NCBI GenBank assembly: GCA_963920705.1
Contig: OY987238.1
Location: 9,976,183-10,040,182 of the forward strand
Source: Odiellus spinosus
Taxonomy: Eukaryota > Arthropoda > Arachnida > Opiliones > Phalangiidae
Direction of reading: 5' to 3'
DNA length: 64,000 bases
Shown: in pieces, positions 54,412 to 64,000 of the stretch
Numbering within the stretch: the stretch's first letter is position 1
Layout: each line of letters begins with the position of its first letter
Translations under genes and position numbers: made by a program
The notes under the pieces: generated by a model
Told to the model about the DNA's origin: nothing
The model's database searches: none
What the model saw: only the letters and a program-made list of their open reading frames with translations

Positions 54412-55154
54412 ATAATTCGATTACGACGAAACATTTTGTAATGGTTTGAACAACCCCAACGAATGTGGGGCAAATAATAAGACAAGAGGAAAATTTAACT
54501 TAAGTTTAAAAGGCGTAGGACTGTCCCGGTCTAAAGGGTTAAACGGAAAAATGCTAAAAAAACCTTCTTAATGTAGTAATAAATTAGTAAATAAATCAAA
54601 CACCCTGTATATCACTGTACAATTCCGTTGGTTTTGGGGGTATACGAAATTCCCTTAGGTCCGTCATCACCGGCGGGAATAATTATCCTAATTTAACCCT
54701 TAATAATCTGGAGTGTGTAATTTCTCTTTTTCTCACCTCTCTCTCGCGCGATGTGAAGGGGAATTTTAACACCATAGTCGCGAATAACGAGCTTTAGAAA
54801 TTACAAAGTTGCGAAATTGCGTTTAAGGTCGAGAGCACCGTCATTTATCCTGGACGAGATTCCGCGCTTAATACGTTTCGCCATGCCGTTCAAAATTTAA
54901 ACTAAATTATTGTTACCTATAGTCGAGCTAAAGAGTCTGGAGAGGAGAGCGAAAACTAGTGGCGCTAATTAAGGACGCATTTTAGATTTCATTCCAAAGA
55001 AAAAGGGGGTACAACATCTTTAAATATGTATACGATTAAATGGACAATGTATAATTTAGAGAGAATCGTGAAACAATTACAATGAAAGCTTTAAAGCTAC
55101 TTTTATTAAAGTTTAATTATCTTAAAGGAAACTTGAAAATGTAAATTATTTAAA
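54412..55154. other. Intergenic, with a unique island at 54655-54990
   Basis: The island is less A+T-rich and single-copy in appearance, with CATCACCGGCGGGAATAATT, TTTATCCTGGACGAGATTCC and AGTGGCGCTAATTAAGGACG. There is no open frame of note. A regulatory role is possible on composition alone. Confidence 0.3.
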
Positions 55155-55299
55155 TTAAAGGGAAACTTCTAGTAAAAATGGAAGAACTTTTGAACTTACA
55201 CTCGGAATAACCATGCCAAAAAAGGATTCTAGTATTTTTTCGGAATTTTTAGACACGTTTTCTGTGTTTAAAATAATTTCTAAAGTTTTGTAAAATTTG

Positions 55300-55336
<37 letters not shown>

Positions 55337-55650
55337 AAATCTAAATTCGGACCAATCATATTATTTCAGCCTTCAGCAGAACTTTTAATGACCTAACATT
55401 AACAGAATAGACCGGCGTTTGGCCTATTCTTTTAATATTAGGACATTACAAGCTCTTTTGAAGGCTGAAATTATATGATTGGTCCAAATTTCCTTTTTTT
55501 TTTTTTTTTTTTTTAATTTTACCAAACTTTAGAAATTAATTTAAACATAAAAAACGTGTCTAAAAATTCCGAAACAATTCTCGAATACGTTTTTTGGCAA
55601 GGTGATTCCGGAAATAAAAAGCTATTCCATTTTTAGCTCCAAGTTTTTTA
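55155..55650. mobile_element. Family C foldback element with paired A and T runs
   Basis: It starts TTAAAGGGAAACTTC and ends near TTTTTAGCTCCAAGTTTTT, with a decayed right terminus. The arms pair over almost the whole length around a centre near 55415 (GACCGGCGTTTGGCC). The left arm has a 31-base A run (55304-55334) and the right arm, at the matching position, a 20-base T run (55495-55514). Non-coding. Confidence 0.85.
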
Positions 55651-57133
55651 TAACTCCAAATTAAACTGAGTGAGACTTAATTCTCTCTTTAATAATATTT
55701 GAATAAAAATTAATTAAAACCTATATATTGACCATTGTTTGTCTCATAAAGGTTTGACGTATAAGTTATCTAGTGTCTTTGTGAGTCCATCACTCTCAAT
55801 ATAAGTCGAGAGAAATAGAGACAGTTTACAAATCTCCGTTTTTATATCGGAAAGATATGTCTAGAGTTCTTTGGGAGTCGATTCACACGTCGGAATCTCT
55901 GGAAAAAAACGTCTCCCATCCCTTGATAACCATCAGGCATCAGGTTACTATTTTCCTCGAAAGACCGCTCTTATTGGCAGACGAATGGACGGACAGAAAA
56001 AAAAGGCACGCTTCTTCCCATATGGAATGTCATAGGTTAAATACAAATGATGACAACGAAAACCCAAGAACTATATATAGTGACAATGCTATGTTTTTCA
56101 ATAGTTTGCTATTGAGGTTTAAAATGACAAACTGGGCGGTGAACATAAATTGGACCAAGAACCTATTTATTTATTTTTTGATCAGAGAACGAACTTGTTT
56201 CCAAGTTGTCATGCTTTTTGTATTGTGACGCAATATTCTCATTGAATTTCATTTTAAACGTAACGTTAATTGCGTTTTAGAAACATTCTACTTAACCATG
56301 GGGCAAAAATTATAATTTTGTTTATTTTAATATTGAAGTTGCTTAAAAACACGTGTACCTAAAGGTGTTAATTTTTGTGAAATAGAAAGATCCAACAGGT
56401 GTCGCTAAAAACTTATAGCCATGCATCTAGGGAGGAGCTAAAAGAGTATTAAATGGGGATAGAAAGGTCAAACTTGAAATCTCGTGTATTCTTGGATTAT
56501 CAATGGTTTCTTGGTAGAACAAATCGAGTGGGTCTATTATCATCTGAATTTTACAACTTCACCAAAACCCCGCAGGTATCACTTTCTAGCCGATAAGGTT
56601 AAGGTTAAGGGTCCTGTCATACGATACACGAACCTATTCTAGAAGCCATGGACGTAAAACGAAAGTGAGACTAATAATTGCGACTCGAAAGAATTAGAGG
56701 CTCGATAAAAATGAAGCAATTACAAGGAGCGAATAAATCAAAACGTTGCGAGACTTGGCTTGTTAAAATTGCTTCCCAGAGCCGTATTGGTCCTGCCTGA
56801 GCCAGAGTCGTGAAGGAGGAAAGGGAATGAGCCTTGTCCCTAACAGCAACGTACCATTCTTTTGGGGCAGGGGTTAACCCCCCAATATACGTCAAAAGTT
56901 TTAAAGAGAGTCTAAAAATGGCCAAGATAAACGACCTTATTCTCCCGTCCCATCGCTTTTATACTTTTCTCTCTTCAATTTCAGCTCTCTCTCTCTCCTT
57001 CTCTCTCTAGTTTTATATCTTTCGCACCTGCGGCGATTCGAAACAAAATTCATCGATGTGAGCTTTTAAACGAGGACCGTTAAAGAGAAGGTCAACTAAC
57101 GTAGATACAATCATTTGGTAAGGGTCAAACTTG
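55651..57133. other. Intergenic, small frames not assigned
   Basis: A 123-codon plus frame (55857-56228) and an 84-codon minus frame (56671-56925) have ATG starts but no recognisable domain, signal peptide or neighbouring gene structure. The sequence around 56580-56960 is less A+T-rich and could hold an exon, but no splice evidence stands out. A CTCTCTCTCT tract lies near 56985-57010. Confidence 0.3.
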
Positions 57134-57395
57134 CCTTAATCGATTTGAAATGGTAAAATCAAACCGATATTCAAATCGTCAGGAATTGTTTCAAGCGTCA
57201 CGCGTTCACGCATTATCTTTATAAATCGATTTATTATAGCTTCATCTATCGGTTGTTGAAACCGAATCGGTATGAAACTGGTTCCCGAAGCAGTTTCGAG
57301 AAACAGAATTAAAAGACGGTTTCCCGTTCACAAGACTCCTGCGAAACGTTTTGAAACCGTTTAAATCGATTCCAAAACATAGTATGAACGTAGCT
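57134..57395 (+). mobile_element. Family B MITE-like element, left end truncated
   Basis: It enters at CTTAATCGATTTGAAATGG and continues in the usual order to TAGTATGAACGTAGCTT. The terminal AAGCTACGGTCACACTAG is missing. Confidence 0.8.
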
Positions 57396-58256
57396 TTTGT
57401 GAATACGGATAAATTACCGCGAGATTTTTAAAATTACTGTAATTTTTGAACACGAAATAAAACGTGGGGCTAAAAATTCTTGCTACTTTCTCGGCTAAAG
57501 AGCTTTTTATGTTCGTGAGTGTTAGACTTATGGTGCTGTATTCTAAGCAATAAACTTTAAATGAAACACAATATACATTTCACGCTCCTTTAAAATAAAC
57601 AATGAGTTTTGAAAATATTTTTAAAACAAATCATAAACGTTTATCCACCCTTTAAAAATGGGAAGCCATCGACCCTAATTTATTTTCGGGCACCAACAAA
57701 TCTTTCAAGCGGAGCAATTTTACTTATAAATGACTGTGAACGAAATGGTCAATACAGTAAGTTATAAATAAAATATATTTTGATTCGCGAAAAGCCCAGC
57801 AAAACAGTGAAACCCGAGGCGGAATAATACACAACGTTAAACCACATAGGGTATAAAAATAGTTTTACAAAGTTTTCTTGAAAGTATGTAGAATTCGAGG
57901 GGGAATAGATGTCAAGTCGTTTCAGTATAACAAACTCGGAGCTCCCCAAAAATGTTATTAGAGTTAGTTAGTTCGCGAGCAGTTTGTAAAAACTATTTTA
58001 ATATCTATATTTATCAACATTTTGTATAAATCCACCTTAGCTTTCACCTAAGCTTTGCGAACAGAAGTATATCGTGTATTAGAGAAAATGACGAGGGCGT
58101 AGAGTGGCCATGACTTCCACACGAGGGCGATATTTCGGCGACCCCAACTGTCAGCCTCGTCAATCATTTTGCCAAGCTAAGCGACATTTTACGCTTACAT
58201 CTACCCATCCGACAACAAGAAAAGGTTTCAATTTTAGAAATTATATAGTCTTCTCC
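57396..58256. other. Intergenic, no gene seen
   Basis: No recognised repeat; short frames only. Confidence 0.4.
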
Positions 58257-58652
58257 TTAAAGGGAGAATGCAATCTAACAACAAGGGATTTTTTAATCGA
58301 TTCCTTATCGTTTAAATAGTCCTAATCCGCAGTAAAAGAAAAAAATTACAAACAAATGTCTAGAAATAAATTTAAAACTTACCCTGAAAATAGGCTTAGC
58401 TGGATTCATGGAGATAGACTAAACTCCCCATATAATGACGAGCGACCTTATATGGGGAATGCAGAATCTCCATGATCAATGTGATTGGTCGCTAGTGCTT
58501 AATACGGGGAGTTCAGGATATCTCCATAAATCCAGCTAAGTCTATTTTGATGTTAAGTTTTTATTTCTAATTAAATATTTGCTTTTAAATTTTTTTACTT
58601 TTGGATTAGGCCTATTTAAACGATAAGGAATCGATAAAAAATCACTTGTTGT
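58257..58652. mobile_element. Family A foldback element, right terminus lost
   Basis: It starts TTAAAGGGAGAATGCAATC. Both arms and the centre (GACCTTATATGGGGAATGC, GATTGGTCGCTAGTGC) are well kept, and the central part matches the 4875 copy. The right arm stops at AAATCACTTGTTGT, before the last roughly 20 bases. Confidence 0.82.
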
Positions 58653-59289
58653 ATTAATTTATCCTTACATATATCATTTGCTGATGAAATCTCATTCATT
58701 TGTGAGAAAATCTAGCTCGTTCCAAGTTTGCAACAATAAGATTGTCAGAACTGCATACCGCCCTACATATATGGTATTGGTTGTGGAATTGAGGCTTCAT
58801 TCTCTTTTATAATGTCTATCGGAATGTGGGAAGAGATATCAGCTTTAAATCACGCGTGTCAAATCCAAAGTGCTCGGCGCGCGTTCTCCTCGACTTGATG
58901 CCAAGGATTAGAGCAGGAAAAGTGGGTTTAGGATAGAAGATATAGAGGATTGTAGACGGGAAAACGTTTTATTCCCCAGTTAAGGAGCCTTCACAAAATA
59001 GCCAAATTTGTTGAATCCTATGGGAATTGTTTATATTTCTTGATTTACAGTACATTTATGAAGAGAACTGAGCATGAATCGAACTGAAAGCAACTGAAAT
59101 TACATTATAGAGAGCAAAAAAATAAACTGACACGAATAATCAGTTCAATTCAGTTCATATTCAATACTGGAAAATCCCCTAATTTTCTATAAAACACATT
59201 CTTGTAAACATATAAATTATAATTATACATTTATAGTTAATTCGGGCAATTTATTAGTTATTCTGCGTTTGATTTGAAATCACCCAGCA
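58653..59289. other. Intergenic, no gene seen
   Basis: The stretch 58850-58900 is less A+T-rich (CGGCGCGCGTTCTCC). Nothing else is recognised. Confidence 0.4.
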
Positions 59290-59413
59290 TAGGTTTGATT
59301 GTAATTTTGCAAATCTCGTGACGTAATAGCATTGTCATAAATTTCTCAAGATCTTTTCATTTTGTGGAAAATATATATTTTGATATGCAATGATTTATTT
59401 TCTTCTTTGTCCA
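59290..59413. repeat. Flank shared with 54013-54141
   Basis: Near-copy of the stretch preceding the family B element at 54142, in the same orientation relative to that element. Confidence 0.8.
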
Positions 59414-59710
59414 AAGCCGCGTTCATACTAGGCCTTGGAATCGATTTAAAACGTTTCAAAATGTTTCACTAGAGTAATGTGAACGGAAACCGTCTTTTCT
59501 CGAATCGATTTGATTCGATTTCACGAAACTGCTTCGGGAACTAGTTTCGTACCGATTCGGTTTCAGCAACCGATAGATGAAGCTACGATAAATCGATTTA
59601 TAAATATAATGAGTGAACACGTGACGCTTAAAACGATTCCTGGCGATTTGAATATCGGTTTGATTTTACAGTTTCAAATCGATTAAGAAATGCTAGTGTG
59701 ACCGTAGCTT
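59414..59710 (-). mobile_element. Family B MITE-like element, full length
   Basis: The best-preserved copy: AAGCCGCGTTCATACTAGGC to CTAGTGTGACCGTAGCTT, 297 bases. The interior contains mirrored segments TCGAATCGATTTGATTCGA and ACCGATTCGGTTTC, plus TGAACACGTGACGC. Non-coding. No clear target duplication is visible. Confidence 0.88.
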
Positions 59711-60320
59711 AACTGTCCCCTTCAACGTGAAAGTGTTTTCTTCGCAATTTAAATTTTGAGGAAAGGATAGAATACATTTGTAAAGGTGCCTTTATAGCGG
59801 GAAGGCTCAAAGCTTCCTCAGATAACCCGTTAAGCCCTAGGAAGAAGCGAAGGAAGGAATGAGGCACTGGGTGTCTAGTCAATTTAGCCAGATTAAGAGT
59901 GGGTCCGGAATGACTCATTTCTCACTCCCGACATAAATCGGATTTTATCGGAAATCGATGAATTCTTAAAGAATTTCGACCCGATGTCGGCAACGAGAAC
60001 TACGTCTATAGTAACGTAGTATAAGAGGGAATTCTTCTCAAGCTTGCTATAAGTACGAAAGAACTAGTTTCACTTCTTCCTCGAGCGCGCTTATCTCTCA
60101 GAAACGTACTCAATAGAGCACTTGATTAGAAACGCAACAACCAGATCGAGAGGGTCAATATGAGTATGTGAAGCAGGGAGCCCATAAAAATGGAGTAGTA
60201 TTATGAAAGATGGTGTGTAAAAACGGCTGTAATATGTCGACAACTATAACTAAACAAAAGATTTAAATACGAAATCATATGAAGGAACAGAGCGATGGAA
60301 AGTAAAATTTGGTTCCAATA
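59711..60320. other. Intergenic, no gene seen
   Basis: Moderately complex sequence up to about 60140; a 69-codon minus frame (59709-59918) is not convincing. Confidence 0.4.
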
Positions 60321-60614
60321 AAGCTACGGTCACACTATCATTTCTTAATCAATTTGAAATGGTAAAAACAAAACGCTATTCAAATCGCCAGGAATCGTTC
60401 TAAGCGTCACGTGTTCACGCATTATCTTTATAAATCGATTTATCGTAACTTCATCTGTTGTTGAAACTGAATCGGTACGAAACTGGTTCCCGAAGCAGTT
60501 TCGAGAAATCGATTCAAATCGATACGAAAAAAAAAAGGGGGGGGGGGGTTCCCGTTTACACGACTCTATCGAAACGTTTTGAAACGGTTTAACTCGATTA
60601 TAATGCCTCGACTT
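60321..60614 (+). mobile_element. Family B MITE-like element with an A/G run
   Basis: It starts AAGCTACGGTCACACTATC and follows family order to GGTTTAACTCGATT; the right end is eroded. Where other copies read GAAAAGACGGTTTCCC, this one has an A run followed by a G run (about 60525-60548), apparently slippage in place. Confidence 0.82.
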
Positions 60615-61292
60615 AAGAACTAAAATCTCAGAAGTTTAAAATGAAAATAATTTGATTTTCTTTTCCAATCTTCCTTTAAAGGGAAATAAAGAGGCCGCAT
60701 TCGTGAAAATTAGAAGAGATTGAAAGAAAAGTCGCGAAATACGAGCGGGACGTGAAACTAAAAACTTCTTTAGCTTCGGCTATACACAAGTTCCGAGAAT
60801 TAAGACAACGACCGAGAGAGAAGAAAAGTTGGTAAATTACAGTTGGCGCGACTATACGATCCGACTGAGAAAAGTATTCTTCGAACTCTCTTTAGTTCGT
60901 GAATCGGGGACTGCAGGTCGTCCAATGGGATTTTAGAACCTTTTGTTTTCCTCAAAGATCCGACAAGGGAATCTCTAATCCTACCCTCTTTCGTCTTTTC
61001 ATAGTTAATTCCACCGAGAGAACAGCGTGCCAGAAGCTATACTCTCAATATTTATAATTGAACAAATGATAGAGATAACGTCGGGCCTAACTTCGCGCGT
61101 ACTGCCACCTCGAAGTGAAATTGACTTTATAAACTTTCTACCTTTGCTACTTTTCCTTTTCCTCGAGCAATTTTGGAGTAAAAGTATCGTAACTGAATTT
61201 ACAAGTTAAAGTCCACGTGCAAGATAGGTTTAAGACTTACGTAAACTCTGCAAATTGATTACGCAACTAGGTTACTGATTACAGTCTTTAGT
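60615..61292. other. Intergenic, moderately complex sequence
   Basis: 60660-61030 is less A+T-rich; a 60-codon plus frame (61027-61209) has no recognisable product. TTTAAAGGGAAATAAAG at about 60675 resembles a family C-type end without a partner. Confidence 0.35.
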
Positions 61293-61690
61293 AATAACAA
61301 AAGTCTATCATTTTATTCCCATATAAGTAAACAACGCCTGGTAGCTTAATATTATCAGCAAAGGTCCGGGTAAATGTACTGTCAGATTCTGATTCGAGAC
61401 ACTCTAGCGGACGCAGTCGCCTGTAAATATTGAAATCGGAAGCGCCACTCTTTGGAGAAATTACGGAGTTGGGAGGGAAGACAATATAGCCAAGCGCGGC
61501 CCGCCTAAATTTTGTCCCTCTCTCCCGACTCAAAATATCGAGGAAGAGTCCAAATCACTCGAGATAGACAGGGGTAATGACTTTTTTGGCTAGTTTTAAG
61601 TAGGTTTACGTGGCACTTTGTTGATAGTATTACGTGGCGTTGTTTCATTTTATGGAATATAAAGTGATACACTTTTTGTAATACTAAATA
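61293..61690. mobile_element. Family D element without cargo
   Basis: It starts ACAAAAGTCTATCATTTTAT and ends AAAGTGATACACTTTTTGTA, inverted ends with inner AAGTAAACAACGCC / GGCGTTGTTTCA. The interior (GCCACTCTTTGGAG, ACAATATAGCCAAGCGCGG, TCCCTCTCTCCCGACTC) matches the complement of 14745-14945 in the larger copy. Non-coding. Confidence 0.75.
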
Positions 61691-63708
61691 CGTACTGAAT
61701 TACATAATTACTTTAGTACAATAAAAACTACAGGATTGTACACCGATTTAGTGGAGTGATCAGCGAGTAAAATTTTACTAACGTATATACGTAAACAAAT
61801 ATTAATTAGGCTTTTCTTAACAGTTGTTTTTCAAAATATTCATCATTCCAATCTTCATTTTAATCAATTAAATCAGCATGATTCGATAAAAGTGCTTTGT
61901 TTCCTTACGGTTCATCGACCTTATTATGAAACTCAATTTTTACGTTTAAAAGTGACCTTACTTCCATATATGTTCTATACTAACACGCGATTGGCTTTTG
62001 ACTCTAAGCCTAACGAAGTATTAAAAAATTAACAATTGTCCAAATATGTATTTAAAAAATATGAAAAAATTCAGGCGGGGTATATTTAATTATAAGAAAT
62101 TAGGATAAAAATAAATGGATTGCAAAATTTTCACCTAATAATTAAGCTTCCTTTATCACATTTAAGGGTTTCAAAAAAAAAAATTGTTCGTGATAAAAAT
62201 AATTTGAAGTTGCGTGTGGACTTTAAATTAAAATTTCACGAATTTAATTTTACATGATAAGAAACAGCTTTAAAAACGTAGTTTCCCGCTGGATATTATC
62301 CTATTTTTAATAATTTACAGTCAAAATGGCGAGCTATATCGCTATAAAGGAAAAATACGAATTGAAAAAGAGTACATGTTGTAGGGTTTATTTAAAAAAT
62401 AGCATTATAACTATAGGAACTAAAATGAAGTAGGTTAAATCATTGTTTATTTAACGTTTTTAGAGTTAGTTTATTTTCATGTGATTAATAATTCATAATC
62501 GAGGTACTTGAAAGCTTTTGATATGAAATTTCCAGGTTCAAGACCAAACAATCCACTTTTATTTTTTATTTTTTCTCGCGTCACGGATTATTACCCACTT
62601 CTGTCAATAAAATGGAGTAATAACATTGGGACAAGTTGGATGGTTTTTCAGAATATTTGATGAAACAACCCATTTAGACCATATACCCAAATCTCAAATT
62701 TCCCTGATTATCCATAAATTTCACTAATATTTTTAAATTTCCCTGAAATTTCTCTGAATTTTTGGCCTTTCAGGTTTCTATGAACCCTGAATAGTTCCGA
62801 AAATCTCGGATTTTGTGTATTCATCCGCGGTTTCCCGCCAAAACCGCGAAAAAAAACGTAAAAGTGACACCACCCCAAATAGACCTACTTTTCCTTATTT
62901 ACTTCTGATATTACCCAAGTAATAAAAGTTACACTAGCTCTAAGCGGTAAACAAGAATATAGAGTTCCAATAAAATAATATCCTGCATTGGCTGCATTGC
63001 AGGTACTATTTTTAAGTTCTTTTGGCTTTAAAGATTTAGTTCATCCCTATTCGCTCCTTCGATATTTTTTGCTCATGAAGGAATTACTGATATAAACTAA
63101 GATCTACAGGCTCCCTTTTTCGTCTATTAATCCGTAGCTCGGTTCAATTTAAATAGATTAATTTTCTTAGGGGGTTTAAGTTTCTTATTTTTAATCCATT
63201 CGAACTTGAAAGTATTTTTCCCAGTTTCAATGCTCAGGGGTTTAACTTTCCGCGGGAAACCAGACCTTTCGTAGTTTACGTTACAAAGATTAATGAAAAA
63301 ACTCTTTCAAGTACATAAAAACAAGGGAATACAGTATTAGCCATCCACGCATAATTTGCATACAAAATTCATCTGCTATTTACTTTCTCACATCACTAAA
63401 TATTTAATGTAAAATAACGTTTATTTTTTTCTACCGAGGCTAATTATCTAAGCTGACTCAAGTAGTATCACAAAATAGTAATGAAATATTTGTGAGACTT
63501 TACTTTTTCGGTCTTTTTCTACATCATACTACAACTACTTAATTTTCGGACAATATAAGAGCCCCCCCCCCCCCCAGAGGGAAGTGTGGCTTAATATTTA
63601 AGGGTGTGTTAAAGGTTATGGTATGTGAATATCGCTCATTTGGGAATGTCGATCAATTGGGATTCGATCAAATGCAACCCTTGTTGATCGTTTACAATTC
63701 GATCAAAT
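61691..63708. other. Intergenic, with a hAT-like right end at 62698-62789
   Basis: TTTCCCTGA repeats lead to TTTCAGGTTTCTATGAACCC ending in CCCTG at 62789, the same end type as at 50450. A C run lies at 63563-63575, and a short GATCGTTTACAATTCGATC-type inverted repeat near 63665-63705. No gene is supported. Confidence 0.4.
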
Positions 63709-63993
63709 AAGCCGCGTTCATACTAGGCCTTGGAATCGATTTAAACCGTTTTAAAACGCTAGAGTCGTGTGAACTGGAAACCGTCTTTTCTCGAATCGAT
63801 TTGATTCGATTTTTCGAAACTGCTTCGGGAAACAGTTTCATATCGATTTGGTTTCAACAACCGATAAATGAAGCTACAATAAATCGATTTATAATGATTA
63901 TCCGTGAACACGTGACGCTTGTCTGTCGATTTGAATATCGGTTTGATTTTACGGTTTCAAATTGATTCAGAATTGCTAGTGTGATCGTAGCTT
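63709..63993 (-). mobile_element. Family B MITE-like element, near full length
   Basis: AAGCCGCGTTCATACTAGGC at the left, TTGCTAGTGTGATCGTAGCTT at the right. A small deletion lies near CTAGAGTCGTGTG and another after GACGCTTG. Non-coding. Confidence 0.85.
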
Positions 63994-64000
63994 TAGAAAC

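Noticed and set aside
55857-56228. 123-codon plus-strand frame
   Set aside because: No recognisable domain, no promoter or splice context, and length compatible with chance in this much sequence.
56671-56925. 84-codon minus-strand frame in a less A+T-rich patch
   Set aside because: No family recognised and no clear splice sites; kept only as a note in the intergenic entry.

Overview
This window looks like non-coding nuclear DNA from a eukaryote with a large, A+T-rich, repeat-laden genome, most likely an invertebrate animal and perhaps an arthropod. The clues are the strong A+T bias, the absence of any recognisable host protein gene across 64 kb, many palindromic non-autonomous DNA transposons, and one Ty3/gypsy retrotransposon whose integrase has a D-X34-E spacing and an 'NLTER' motif resembling the 'NPTER' group of arthropod gypsy elements (from memory). 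The species cannot be fixed from the sequence alone.

The only well-supported protein-coding unit is one complete LTR retrotransposon at 25959-34139. It has two 1214-bp LTRs that match by eye throughout, a 4-bp target duplication (CCCA), a primer-binding site resembling the 3' end of a threonine tRNA, a gag gene with two zinc knuckles, and a pol gene encoding protease, reverse transcriptase, RNase H and integrase. A polypurine tract sits directly before the 3' LTR and there is no env. Gag and pol overlap. The junction carries both a stop-start TAATG and, 50 bases upstream and in the correct frame, a canonical -1 slippery heptamer (GGGAAAA) followed six bases later by a GC-only 6-bp stem.

The rest is mostly intergenic DNA colonised by short elements that I group into families by their ends. 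Family A (TTAA + AGGGAGAATGCAACC) has copies or fragments at 4875, 8479, 15863, 35911, 36086, 37132, 42083, 49195 and 58257. Family A2 (AGGGAGAATGAAAGGCC and relatives) is at 11429, 15827 and 17306. Family B (AAGCTACGGTCACACTAG) is at 301, 39301, 53886, 54142, 57134, 59414, 60321 and 63709. Family C (TTAA + AGGGAAACTTGGAGC) is at 7808, 51870 and 55155. Family D (CAAAAGTCTATCA) is at 3650, 14652 and 61293. Family E (AGTAATACC) is at 231 and 4119. Family F (AGAGCTCGGAAT) is at 18725, 21945, 45251 and 46460. Family G (TTAA + AGTGAGGCTG) exists as fragments. One hAT-like palindrome at 5536-5815 has an 8-bp target duplication. Families A, A2 and C share TTAA-AGGGA ends, and one A element sits inside the TIR of another at a TTAA, which points to TTAA-specific (piggyBac-like) integration.

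Tandem arrays form a second layer: a 231-bp unit at 1430-2256 that has absorbed part of a family B element, a 20/40-bp array at 13321-13850, a 14-bp array of about 53 units at 34369-35108, a 7-bp array at 35566, a 28-bp array at 40121, a 31-33-bp array at 48290, a TTAGCGC minisatellite at 49497-50000, and degenerate arrays at 22690, 38208 and 52850.

Between the repeats are several less A+T-rich islands of apparently unique sequence (for example 9480-9660, 10240-10640, 17000-17290, 18340-18650, 50560-50770 and 54655-54990). These are the best places to look for host regulatory DNA. One TATA-box plus splice-donor arrangement at 37911-38020 is the only hint of a host first exon.
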